This document shows, piece by piece, positions 1-5,897 of a DNA stretch of 8,548 bases. Source of the DNA: Candidatus Aminicenantota bacterium (GTDB taxonomy: Bacteria > Acidobacteriota > Aminicenantia > Aminicenantales > Aminicenantaceae); contig WTAW01000293.1 of the NCBI GenBank assembly GCA_013139435.1, positions 1 to 8,548 on the forward strand. Direction: 5' to 3'. The translations under genes were made by a program, and so were the position numbers. The notes under the pieces were generated by a model. It was given only the letters and a program-made list of their open reading frames with translations, had not been told where the DNA came from and did no database searches. Position 1 is the first letter of the stretch, and each line of letters starts with the position of its first letter.

Positions 1-45
1 CGCCACGGGCTATTCTTGCTTCCCAAATTCGTTATACCACATTGA

Positions 46-165
46 AAAAACATCTTCAATGAAAAGGCAATATTCTGGATTTATTCCGATGAATTTCAGA
101 TTGACAGCTTTCACGCCGTCAAATCAGCACTCGCCAACCCCGCCGACTCCATCCGCACCGAGTAG
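46..165 (+). CDS. C-terminal fragment of an unrecognised protein
   Basis: The frame ending at TAG (163-165) reads as plausible coding sequence. Its tail (...YSDEFQIDSFHAVK..., ending ADSIRTE) uses a run of C-ending codons (GCC, AAC, CCC, GAC, TCC, ATC, CGC, ACC), unlike the AT-rich spacers. The frame stays open upstream only to a TGA at 43-45. Beyond that, both the same frame and frame 3 are open to the window edge, so the gene either continues through a TGA or frameshift near the A-run at 45-50, or is a decayed remnant. No start codon, domain or family could be identified. The fragment is too short to assign a function. Confidence 0.35.
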   Translation, partial: KNIFNEKAIFWIYSDEFQIDSFHAVKSALANPADSIRTE

Positions 166-185
166 AGGGACGGTCCTCTTTGTCC
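164..185. repeat. Short palindromic motif after the left-edge stop codon
   Basis: Two alternative short stems can form here: AGAGG (164-168) with CCTCT (175-179), or GGAC (168-171) with GTCC (182-185). The first ten bases, AGAGGGACGG, recur at 6494-6503 just downstream of the lipoprotein gene. It lies between two gene ends that face each other, the left-edge fragment and the minus-strand regulator gene. It may be a fragment of a dispersed palindromic repeat or a weak shared terminator. No T-tract supports the latter. Confidence 0.3.
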
Positions 186-398
186 TTATTCATGGTACTC
201 GAATACATCATCCAGCGAAACATTAAACGCTCGGGCGATACTGAATGCCAATGCGAGGGAAGGCACATACTTCTCCTGCTCCAGCGCAACGATCGTCTGG
301 CGCGTGCATTTGGTGCGATCTGCGAGTTCCTGTTGGGTCATCTCACCATTCTCAAATCGGAGCTTTCTGACGTTGTTTTTTATCTTAGCTTTTGCCAT
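186..398 (-). CDS. Small XRE/Cro-family HTH transcriptional regulator
   Basis: This 70-residue protein is essentially one helix-turn-helix domain. MTQQELADRTKCTRQTIVALEQ (about residues 20-41) gives the two HTH helices, with TRQTIVALE as recognition helix. The tail (PSLALAFSIARAFNVSLDDVFEY) is the usual end of small YozG-like Cro/CI regulators. It probably binds DNA as a dimer and has no ligand domain. The gene overlaps the 3' end of the upstream membrane-protein gene by 14 nt, and its Shine-Dalgarno (GGGAGG, about 10 nt before the ATG) lies inside that gene, so translation is likely coupled. In related pairs such regulators often sit beside a small membrane protein of unknown function. Autoregulation of the shared promoter near 912-940 is an inference. 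The stop codon is TAA. Confidence 0.93.
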   Translation of the reverse strand: MAKAKIKNNVRKLRFENGEMTQQELADRTKCTRQTIVALEQEKYVPSLALAFSIARAFNVSLDDVFEYHE

Positions 399-849
399 CG
401 CCGCTCATCCTCCCATATAGAACTAGGGTGGCGATCGCATGGGAAATAAATCCCATAAAATATGTTGTGATGCCCAAAAGCCACACCCATCCTACAGGCA
501 TATCCACACCGTTGAGATGAACCTTATAATATGCATATAGAGCCAAACAGATAAGAAACACATAAGTCATCAATGAATAAAAGCCAGTGGAGTATGCGCG
601 CTTGGAGATCGATTCGTCCCGCTCGTCTTTCATCAGCTCTGCGCTACCGGATTTAGTACGGGTCAAAAACAACACGAGAAAGTAACTTAAAAATCCAACC
701 GTGAAGACAACTCGAGTGAGTTCGACCCTGGTGTCGTTTTCTAGGAAAGTTTGTGGCCCTCCACCAAGAAAAAAAATGATGTACGCTGCGATCAGGGCAA
801 GCCCCCAAATGAAAAGTCCCCATATAGCACGTTTTTTTAACTGCGTCAT
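385..849 (-). CDS. Four-helix integral membrane protein, DUF2178-like
   Basis: The 154-residue product has four hydrophobic segments, at about residues 8-29, 45-63, 86-108 and 118-146. The loop between helices 2 and 3 carries a charged motif, KDERDE (74-79), followed by SISKRA. A DER-type motif between membrane helices is typical of small DUF2178-like proteins that are commonly encoded next to YozG-type regulators. The molecular function is not known. Start choice is firm: a near-perfect Shine-Dalgarno, AGGAGG (855-860), lies 5 nt from the ATG. It is the first gene of the operon and overlaps the regulator downstream. It may modulate or sense something for the regulator, but nothing in the sequence proves this. 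The stop codon is TAA. Confidence 0.88.
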   Translation of the reverse strand: MTQLKKRAIWGLFIWGLALIAAYIIFFLGGGPQTFLENDTRVELTRVVFTVGFLSYFLVLFLTRTKSGSAELMKDERDESISKRAYSTGFYSLMTYVFLICLALYAYYKVHLNGVDMPVGWVWLLGITTYFMGFISHAIATLVLYGRMSGDGKS

Positions 850-866
850 GATAGCCTCCTTTTTTT

Positions 867-900
867 CTGTTTTTTACAGCTTTTTCATGATTTGTCATAA
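867..900 (-). promoter_or_regulatory. Inverted repeats in the operon leader, possible operator
   Basis: Two short inverted repeats lie between the promoter and the membrane-protein start. CTGT/ACAG flank five T at 867-879. TCATGA and TCATAA surround TTTG at 885-900, and five of six positions are symmetric. They are positioned to be bound by the HTH regulator encoded in the same operon, or to form weak RNA structure. AT-rich DNA yields such repeats by chance, so support is weak. Confidence 0.2.
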
Positions 901-911
901 TTACCATACAC

Positions 912-940
912 AATGTAAGATAATAATGTCTATTTGTCAA
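912..940 (-). promoter_or_regulatory. Sigma70-like promoter of the membrane protein/HTH operon
   Basis: Read on the minus strand there is a perfect -35 box, TTGACA (940-935), a 17-bp spacer, and a -10 box, TACATT (917-912), matching four of six consensus bases. Transcription would begin near 905, giving a leader of about 56 nt before the AGGAGG and ATG of the membrane-protein gene. Confidence 0.6.
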
Positions 941-1042
941 GTTTTTTTTACAATTAGTAATATTATTCTGTCAATTGATGGGAGATGTTTTTGTGTTATC
1001 CTTTTATTATCAAGAAGTTATATCAGCCAAAGGACTTTATTC

Positions 1043-1492
1043 TTATTTGGTGATTTGATCCCAAATCGCCTCGATGTTGTTCTCGTGGATATTGCCTCTT
1101 CTCGTTTGGACTATTCTATCCTTGAAATAGGGGAAGTCCTCCTCTATCGTGTATTTCTTCTTAGCGTCTTCGATCGTGAGTCCTTGCTGATACATTTCCG
1201 ACAATCCCTGCCATAAAGTGATTAAGTACTTGTAATGTTCCTTGAATGTTTCCACCGAAAGGAACATATCGGAATGGGCCATGTTCACATATTTGATCTC
1301 CGACGGGCTGTTTACGATCCTTCCCCAATTTTCCAACGTCATCGAAAAGTCGGATTTAAGGTCTTTCCTGATATAGGGCAGCATTTGATCCGGGGCCACA
1401 TCCCCTATTGCCACAAGGCCTTCTTCCGGCATAAATATCACGATGTCGCTATCGGTATGCATACCGCCGATAGAGTACAACTCAACAGTCAT
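1043..1492 (-). CDS. C-terminal half of the split MBL-fold hydrolase
   Basis: This frame starts at an internal ATG two codons after the TGA. It carries the second part of an MBL active site. GGMHTDSD supplies the ligand His (about residue 212 of the joined protein), VAIGD supplies the bridging Asp (about 231), and NMAHSDM supplies the last His (about 273), where relatives usually have a G-H-G or similar. Alone it cannot form an active MBL fold, because the HxHxDH half lies upstream. No good Shine-Dalgarno precedes the ATG, although a restart coupled to termination at the TGA is possible. It would lack a signal peptide if made separately. The stop codon is TAA. Confidence 0.75.
   Translation of the reverse strand: MTVELYSIGGMHTDSDIVIFMPEEGLVAIGDVAPDQMLPYIRKDLKSDFSMTLENWGRIVNSPSEIKYVNMAHSDMFLSVETFKEHYKYLITLWQGLSEMYQQGLTIEDAKKKYTIEEDFPYFKDRIVQTRRGNIHENNIEAIWDQITK
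1449..1473 (-). other. Perfect 7-bp stem-loop, 22 nt downstream of the in-frame TGA
   Basis: On the coding (minus) strand, CTATCGG (1473-1467) pairs with CCGATAG (1455-1449) around an 11-nt loop. The loop region also includes the self-complementary GGTATGCATACC. It lies within the codons for SIGGMHTDSD of the MBL gene. It starts 22 nt after the TGA and its loop is about 29 nt after it. The structure is seen directly. A role in recoding the TGA is only a possibility, since the same bases encode conserved active-site residues. Confidence 0.35.
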
Positions 1493-1495
1493 GTC

Positions 1496-2092
1496 TCACA
1501 TATCGAGCGTTAGGTTTTTCTCAAACATCACGGAAGGATAAGTGGGGATAAAACCGTTCTGCAATTCTTCGATCGCTAACTTTAGGCAAGTGATAAACTC
1601 GCTAAAATACTTATGTTCATCGGATCCCGGTTCTGAATCTGCCAGTGCCTCCTCTCGATCTTTGAGCATTCCCTTGAACTTGTCGACAAGTTTGACCAAT
1701 CCATCGCCAGTGAGCTCCCCTTTCATCCCTGCAGGGATATTATTATGACCAACGATCGTTGCATCGGAGTAAATCTGATTGCCGCAGGTGTGGTCGTGGT
1801 GGTAATGTGTGTTGATGAGATATTTGATGTCGTTTCTTCCAAACTCCTTTTCAATCATTTGTCTGATCCTGGCATCATGAGAGCGGATCAAACTCGTTTC
1901 GATGACAACGATCCCCTTTTCCGTTGCGAGGGCAACTGTCGCGATAGACTGCATGTGATCGCAGGTCCAAACAATGAGCACTTTTTCGCTCAACCTTTTT
2001 TGATGCAACGGTAATTCAATCTCCGCCTGTAAAAGCATGGGCAAGACAGCAACGAACACAGCAATGGCTAAAATCTTGGTTGAAAATCGCAT
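1496..2092 (-). CDS. N-terminal half of the split MBL-fold hydrolase, with signal peptide
   Basis: ATG at 2092 is preferred over GTG at 2098, since GAGGAG (2106-2101) is 8 nt from the ATG but only 2 nt from the GTG. The product begins with an export signal (MRFSTKILAIAVFVAVLPMLLQA, probable cleavage after LQA). ATVALATEKGIVVIETS follows, then the hallmark THYHHDHTCGN, giving H96, H98, D100 and H101. This resembles secreted MBL hydrolases with an N-x-H-x-H-x-D-H-x-G-G-N signature, here with Cys in place of the first Gly. Substrate cannot be inferred; members include lactamases, relay-type hydrolases and esterases. The frame ends at TGA before the remaining ligands, so the product would be metal-site deficient unless read through. 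Confidence 0.8.
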   Translation of the reverse strand: MRFSTKILAIAVFVAVLPMLLQAEIELPLHQKRLSEKVLIVWTCDHMQSIATVALATEKGIVVIETSLIRSHDARIRQMIEKEFGRNDIKYLINTHYHHDHTCGNQIYSDATIVGHNNIPAGMKGELTGDGLVKLVDKFKGMLKDREEALADSEPGSDEHKYFSEFITCLKLAIEELQNGFIPTYPSVMFEKNLTLDM

Positions 2093-2151
2093 CGGCACCT
2101 CTCCTCAACAAACAAAATTTTTATACCAATTGAAACCAATTCCTCTTTAAT

Positions 2152-2206
2152 CGGTCCATTCGGAGAATGGACCTTACAACGGTCAGCTCGGGGAGCTGAC
2201 CCTACA
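2152..2206. repeat. Two tandem REP-like palindromes, 28-bp period
   Basis: Copy 1 (2152-2178) and copy 2 (2180-2206) share the frame CGGTC-N4-CGGRG-N4-GACC-YTACA. Each forms a perfect 8-bp stem with a 5-nt loop: GGTCCATT/AATGGACC (2153-2160 with 2166-2173, loop CGGAG) and GGTCAGCT/AGCTGACC (2181-2188 with 2194-2201, loop CGGGG). The inner four base pairs differ between copies but remain fully complementary. Palindromes of this type resemble repetitive extragenic palindromes mobilised by REP-associated tyrosine transposases. No transposase is present in this window. Confidence 0.75.
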
Positions 2207-2262
2207 TTGCTTCGCGTTCCCCTCCATTTATTTGGGTGTTATTGGAAATGGGCCACAATTAT

Positions 2263-2409
2263 TTATTTTACAGATACCCTATTTCTATATACGAATTTGT
2301 TGTTTTTTGGTTTTGGATCATTGTTGCGGTCTTCCTTGTCCACAACCGTCACTAAAAAATAACTGCCCGCTTCGATCGATTTATTCAGAACCCTCTCGAT
2401 CTGCAGCAT
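2263..2409 (-). CDS. Doubtful 48-codon ORF, possible gene remnant
   Basis: Minus-strand ATG at 2409 opens a 48-residue frame ending at TAA (2265-2263). The predicted peptide begins MLQIERVLNKSIEAG and continues with YFLVTVVDKEDRN, then a lysine/asparagine-rich tail. The composition looks like a real protein end more than random sequence. However, AGAGG touches the ATG directly, leaving no normal spacing. A neighbouring frame upstream (GGIWGRLLTILQKEED) also looks protein-like, so this could be the frameshifted tail of a dead gene. No family could be recognised. Confidence 0.22.
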   Translation of the reverse strand: MLQIERVLNKSIEAGSYFLVTVVDKEDRNNDPKPKNNKFVYRNRVSVK

Positions 2410-2422
2410 CCTCTTCTTTTTG

Positions 2423-2462
2423 GAGTATGGTTAATAGGCGTCCCCATATCCCCCCAATACTC
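2423..2462. repeat. Imperfect inverted repeat upstream of the PLD promoter
   Basis: GAGTAT-GG (2423-2430) can pair with CC-A-ATACTC (2454-2462), eight pairs with one bulged A, around a 23-nt C-rich loop. It sits about 12 bp upstream of the predicted -35 region of the PLD gene. It could be a protein-binding site or part of a small repeat. There is no T-tract to suggest a terminator. Confidence 0.25.
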
Positions 2463-2474
2463 ACAAAAATTTTA

Positions 2475-2503
2475 TTTATTTCATTCATTGTGCATGGTAT
2501 ACT
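2475..2503 (+). promoter_or_regulatory. Extended -10 promoter of the PLD-like gene
   Basis: TATACT (2498-2503) is preceded by TGG, forming an extended -10 element. The -35 position, 17 bp upstream (TTTATT, 2475-2480), is poor, as is common with extended -10 promoters. The start of transcription would be near 2510, leaving a leader of about 20 nt containing the purine-rich AAGGGGGG and the ATG at 2530. This excludes the alternative TTG start at 2488, which would lie upstream of the transcript. Confidence 0.5.
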
Positions 2504-2529
2504 ATTTTCAGCAAGGGGGGATACCTCGG

Positions 2530-5500
2530 ATGAAGAAGCTTTTCCTCGTCCTTTCATTCGGAATAATGATAGGTCTCTCTGTGATCTCTCCTGCTTTGGC
2601 CTGTGATGATCCCCAGGATAAAATCAACATCGAAGAGGAAAAGCTCAAGTTCACCATCTCATCCGGCCAGCCTCCCACTACTTTCTGGAGTTTAGGCACA
2701 CTGGGCAGCTACCAATGGGATACAAAAAAAGGAGGCTTCCAGTTCCATCTCAAAATCAGAAAAAATCTCTTCCTCAAGCAGCTAGCGCTCTTAAACTGGG
2801 AGGGAACTGCCGGAGTGGATTATATCGGCCACAACCTAAGCCCATCTTTAGGAGGATATCTGAATCTCTTCTATTTATCCGTGGGATTACGTTACCGTCC
2901 ACTCTTCGATTCCCACAAACTTGTCCCGGTTGTCGCCTTTGAAAATGCCCTCTATCGGGGTGGCACACTCGGCATTCGCGGAGCCGAATTCAGGGCAGAA
3001 TGGTCACCGGGCGTTTTCAGTGTCGGCCTAACTCTGAACCTGAACGAACGGCCCGGCCAGCACCGCCCAAGAAAAGCTCATGTGGACCTGCCCAAAGGCC
3101 AAATACCTTCCATTCAAGATATCGATCCCGATCTTCTGGATCCGCACGCGCTTTACAACTTGAAACATTCCATCCTGCGGATCGACAAGTTTGTGACACC
3201 TGCCATAACCAAGGATAGCTTGGCCGAGATCAAGGAGCAAATCCGTGATTATGGGAGAACTCTACAGAGCGAAGACCGGCGCTTCCATGAAAACCTCGAA
3301 AAAGCGTTTGCCACAGCGCTAAGCCATAGCATACCAGATCCAAAAGTACGCGAAGAGGAAGCGCTCAAAATTGCGCTAAAAACGGAAAACATCATCTTCC
3401 GCGAAGTGATAATTCCTTTTAACCGGCTTCTCGGACAGCGTAAAAAACCCATGAGCATAAAAGGTCTTGGATCTCGGGCTTATCATTCATTCAGCAAATA
3501 CCTCGACACACGTTCAGACCCAGGGACCAATGATCCTATGGCAAATGCAGCTCTCAAGGAAATTTTCCGGCAACTTATCCAGCACATCGATATGGCAACG
3601 CAAAACTCTCGCTACCGCTGGAAAGACAATCGCCTTGCTGAGTTTCTCGTGAAAGAACTCGATTTTAAGGACGCGGATACCGCAATCTTCAATTGGGGCG
3701 TGTTGTGTTGGATTCCCTTGAACTACGGCCTCCGGCTGCATCAATACGACACTCAGGAAGAATTGAACGAGGTCATTGGCGAAATTCTCGGAGATCCCTT
3801 CACTGGATGTAACAAGGTCGCCTATCTCATCAACGAACAATGGCATCACGAACTGTTAAAAATGATTCAAGACACTAAGTATTACCATGTCCTCATCGTT
3901 CACGATTACAGCGGCGTGAATAAGGACCGCATCCCAGATGAGATGACGTGGGATATAACGCTTTCTGGCTACTGTGAGTCCATACTTAAAGGAATCGACG
4001 ATTGTCTTTCGGGCAAAAGGGCAGCACTCCCTCATTTCAGCATTTTCTTAGACCAGCATTACTATGAATTCAATAATTCTCGAAAAGTCCTCACTTTCCT
4101 GGAACACCTCTACAACCTCGAGCCGGTTGAATTTAAATGGGTCAAGCCGCGCGGCAAGGGAAAAAACATCGAACGGAATCAGAGGAATAAAAATATCGGG
4201 CGAAAGATCAGGGCCATTCAAGATCGACTCAAAATCGCACTGGAGAGATTGAAGGAGGAAAAGAGCTGGACTGAGGATGACATCAAGAACCAGGTCAAAG
4301 TCCACATCAACATCACTAACAAACAGGACGAAACCTTCGCAGCCTACTTCATCAGGGAAGATTTTATCCGCGATCACAGGAAGATCGCTTTCCGGGACGT
4401 TTTTGAGGATGCCCCATGCTGGGGAAGTACAAAAACAGAAAGGGGTGTTGCCATATTCACAGGGCAAGGTGTCGGTGAGAATTACCTGGGAGCCGACTGG
4501 GAAGATCGCAGCATCAAGGTCGAGGGCGTGGATCTTGTCAAACTGAAGAACGCGGTCCGCGAGCTCTTTCTGAGTCAGAACCCACGTTATAAGGAAAAAG
4601 ATGTTCCCTACTACCTCCGCCCGAGGCCTTATCCGGACAATTACGACACCATCCAAAGAGAGCTGACTGAGAGAGGGTTTAGTTGTAGCATTGTCACGAC
4701 CATGAACAGGACAGGCTACGCAACGAAAAAGGCATCGGTATTAAAGGCAGCTCTTTACAATCTGATACCAAAGGGAGGAACGATCATAGCTCCCGATTCC
4801 CTCTGGAATAATGATTTCTGGTTGGGCATGTTTGTGGGAGCGGCTCTGAGGGGTGTTGACACCTACCTGATAGGACCTTCAGCCGAGAATGCGCCCAGCG
4901 ATTCCTATGTGGCCTTGGGCTCCCTGCATGACTCCCTTCTCAGAGGAATGTACATCTCTCAGGAGTTCAAGGAAGAATTGAAAAAATCCGGCGGGAGTAT
5001 GAACATCGGACTTTACAAATCATCTGCGGATGCCACCAATATTCAGGAACGCCTTGAACTCGCCCTGAAAGGATTCGAAACGAATGATAATATCAATGCG
5101 TTGCTGTCAGTCCACCCGGATGTGGTAGAATTGCTCAAGAGCATCAAAGCGGAACTGGATGAATCATATCCCGATAAACATGCCCCTCTTTTGGTTAAAA
5201 AGAATGTCAGCGGTCCGCAGCTTCACTTGAAGGCTCAATTTTTCGCAAGCAAAAGCGCAATGGAAATTCTCAGCCTTAAAGAATGGGTGCCAGTACTTAA
5301 GAGATATTTCGAGGAAAGAATCAGACAAACAACCGGACACGCACTGGAAACAGAGGGAATCACTCCTGATATCCTTCGCGAAAGAGAGGATGCCGACAGT
5401 CCAAACTTGATCGAGGCTTTTGAGCAAACATTGTCCCCGAAGGAGCGAGACGCTGCAACGTTTTTCTTCACTCTCGGATCGCATAATCAGGACAGGCGGA

Positions 5501-5676
5501 GCATGTTCCTTGATGGAGAAGTCCTTGTGGGTGTTGCTGGTTATGATAGCCTCATCGCCATGATGGACATGGTTTTTCTGCTACATGCCTCCGTGTGGCC
5601 CAAGGACTTTGCGGAATTTAGCAAATATCTCCCTCCAACAGTTGATTCCGGCACATTTATCAAAGACCTCCTCTAG
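2530..5676 (+). CDS. Exported phospholipase D-like (HKD) protein with beta-rich N-terminus
   Basis: The 1048-residue product starts at ATG 2530, behind GGGGGG (2515-2520, 9-nt spacing). A signal peptide covers residues 1-24 (SPALA before C25; the cysteine context is not a good lipobox). Residues about 38-172 are rich in alternating amphipathic beta-strands ending FSVGLTLNL, suggestive of a small outer-membrane barrel. A helical linker follows. The C-terminal half is a two-motif PLD domain. Motif 1 is HRKIAFRD (H616, K618, D623) followed by GVGENYLG (647-654). Motif 2 is HLKAQFFA (H899, K901, with A906 where Asp is usual) followed by GSHNQDRRS (983-991) and E997. Family members cleave or transfer phosphodiester bonds, mostly of phospholipids, through a covalent phosphohistidine; cardiolipin synthases are about half this size. 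The substrate here is unknown. Transcription is probably separate from the lipoprotein gene, 217 bp downstream. The stop codon is TAG. Confidence 0.85.
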   Translation: MKKLFLVLSFGIMIGLSVISPALACDDPQDKINIEEEKLKFTISSGQPPTTFWSLGTLGSYQWDTKKGGFQFHLKIRKNLFLKQLALLNWEGTAGVDYIGHNLSPSLGGYLNLFYLSVGLRYRPLFDSHKLVPVVAFENALYRGGTLGIRGAEFRAEWSPGVFSVGLTLNLNERPGQHRPRKAHVDLPKGQIPSIQDIDPDLLDPHALYNLKHSILRIDKFVTPAITKDSLAEIKEQIRDYGRTLQSEDRRFHENLEKAFATALSHSIPDPKVREEEALKIALKTENIIFREVIIPFNRLLGQRKKPMSIKGLGSRAYHSFSKYLDTRSDPGTNDPMANAALKEIFRQLIQHIDMATQNSRYRWKDNRLAEFLVKELDFKDADTAIFNWGVLCWIPLNYGLRLHQYDTQEELNEVIGEILGDPFTGCNKVAYLINEQWHHELLKMIQDTKYYHVLIVHDYSGVNKDRIPDEMTWDITLSGYCESILKGIDDCLSGKRAALPHFSIFLDQHYYEFNNSRKVLTFLEHLYNLEPVEFKWVKPRGKGKNIERNQRNKNIGRKIRAIQDRLKIALERLKEEKSWTEDDIKNQVKVHINITNKQDETFAAYFIREDFIRDHRKIAFRDVFEDAPCWGSTKTERGVAIFTGQGVGENYLGADWEDRSIKVEGVDLVKLKNAVRELFLSQNPRYKEKDVPYYLRPRPYPDNYDTIQRELTERGFSCSIVTTMNRTGYATKKASVLKAALYNLIPKGGTIIAPDSLWNNDFWLGMFVGAALRGVDTYLIGPSAENAPSDSYVALGSLHDSLLRGMYISQEFKEELKKSGGSMNIGLYKSSADATNIQERLELALKGFETNDNINALLSVHPDVVELLKSIKAELDESYPDKHAPLLVKKNVSGPQLHLKAQFFASKSAMEILSLKEWVPVLKRYFEERIRQTTGHALETEGITPDILREREDADSPNLIEAFEQTLSPKERDAATFFFTLGSHNQDRRSMFLDGEVLVGVAGYDSLIAMMDMVFLLHASVWPKDFAEFSKYLPPTVDSGTFIKDLL

Positions 5677-5893
5677 AGCATTTGGACGCATCTGGGGATG
5701 GCTCACAGTGTGGATGGTAGCTATGGTTATCACTGAGAGATCTGTATTGATGAACTAGGAGCTTTCGGCCACTATTGATATCATTTGGAATACATAGGCA
5801 GATGAAAGTGTCTTATAGACATAAGCCTTGCTGTAAAACATTGTTTCGGTTATTTTAATAAAGAGATATAAAAAGGAATATGCGCGGAAAACA
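5677..5893. other. Spacer between PLD-like and lipoprotein genes
   Basis: No gene is visible. A hairpin with a 5-bp stem, a mismatch and three further pairs (5702-5710 with 5731-5739) follows the PLD stop but has no T-tract, so it is not a clear terminator. The distal part becomes AT-rich and holds the probable promoter and leader of the lipoprotein gene. Confidence 0.5.
5841..5870 (+). promoter_or_regulatory. Possible promoter of the lipoprotein gene
   Basis: TTGTTT (5841-5846) and GATATA (5865-5870) are 18 bp apart and lie 24 bp before the lipoprotein ATG. Both match the sigma70 consensus only partly. An alternative -10, TTTAAT (5854-5859), lacks a well-placed -35. The short remaining leader fits, but confidence is low. 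Confidence 0.25.
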
Positions 5894-5897
5894 ATGA
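5880..5897 (+). CDS. Possible five-codon leader ORF overlapping the lipoprotein start
   Basis: ATG at 5880 encodes MRGKQ and stops at TGA (5895-5897), which overlaps the lipoprotein ATG at 5894 as ATGA. The best AGGA in this leader (5874-5877) lies just 2 nt before the mini-ORF ATG and 16 nt before the lipoprotein ATG, so neither spacing is ideal. Termination-reinitiation from the mini-ORF would explain how the downstream ATG is used, but chance is equally likely. Confidence 0.2.
   Translation: MRGKQ

Larger units (their letters stand above)
1043..2092 (-). pseudogene. Exported MBL-fold metallo-hydrolase interrupted by in-frame TGA
   Basis: Two adjacent open frames are in the same reading frame, separated only by TGA (1498-1496) and one GAC codon. 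Joined, they make one 350-codon gene with a signal peptide, the HxHxDH motif and the later metal ligands in the right order. The join reads LTLDM-stop-DMTVELYSIGG, where relatives typically have L-x-L-G-D/G. A single GGA to TGA change would explain it. No frame change or deletion is visible and both halves look conserved, so the lesion is recent, a base error, or read through. See the two separate entries for each half. Confidence 0.7.
2093..2529. other. Gene-poor spacer between the divergent MBL and PLD genes
   Basis: This 437-bp region holds the ribosome-binding site of the MBL gene (2106-2101), a possible -10 box for it (TATAAA, 2125-2120, without a convincing -35), and two copies of CCAATT 10 bp apart (2126-2131, 2136-2141). 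It also holds the tandem palindromes at 2152-2206, a doubtful 48-codon minus-strand ORF (2263-2409), an imperfect inverted repeat (2423-2462) and the promoter of the PLD gene (2475-2503). Otherwise it is AT-rich, with no RNA gene that could be recognised. Confidence 0.6.

Noticed and set aside
701..1216. 171-residue plus-strand ORF across the operon promoter
   Set aside because: It runs antisense through the membrane-protein gene, the promoter and the MBL end, with spacer-like composition and no ribosome-binding site.
2488..2529. Extended start (TTG at 2488) for the PLD-like protein
   Set aside because: It adds 14 residues before a normal signal peptide, uses a rare start, and lies upstream of the predicted transcription start; ATG 2530 has a purine-rich ribosome-binding site.
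2232..2606. 124-residue plus-strand ORF in the spacer
   Set aside because: It runs into the start of the PLD gene in another frame and has no ribosome-binding site; it covers the promoter region.
4048..4656. 202-residue minus-strand ORF inside the PLD gene
   Set aside because: It is a shadow of the plus-strand gene, whose PLD motifs are unambiguous; the antisense product shows no domain or start signal.
5702..5739. Hairpin after the PLD gene as a terminator
   Set aside because: A 20-nt loop, a mismatch and no T-tract make it unconvincing.
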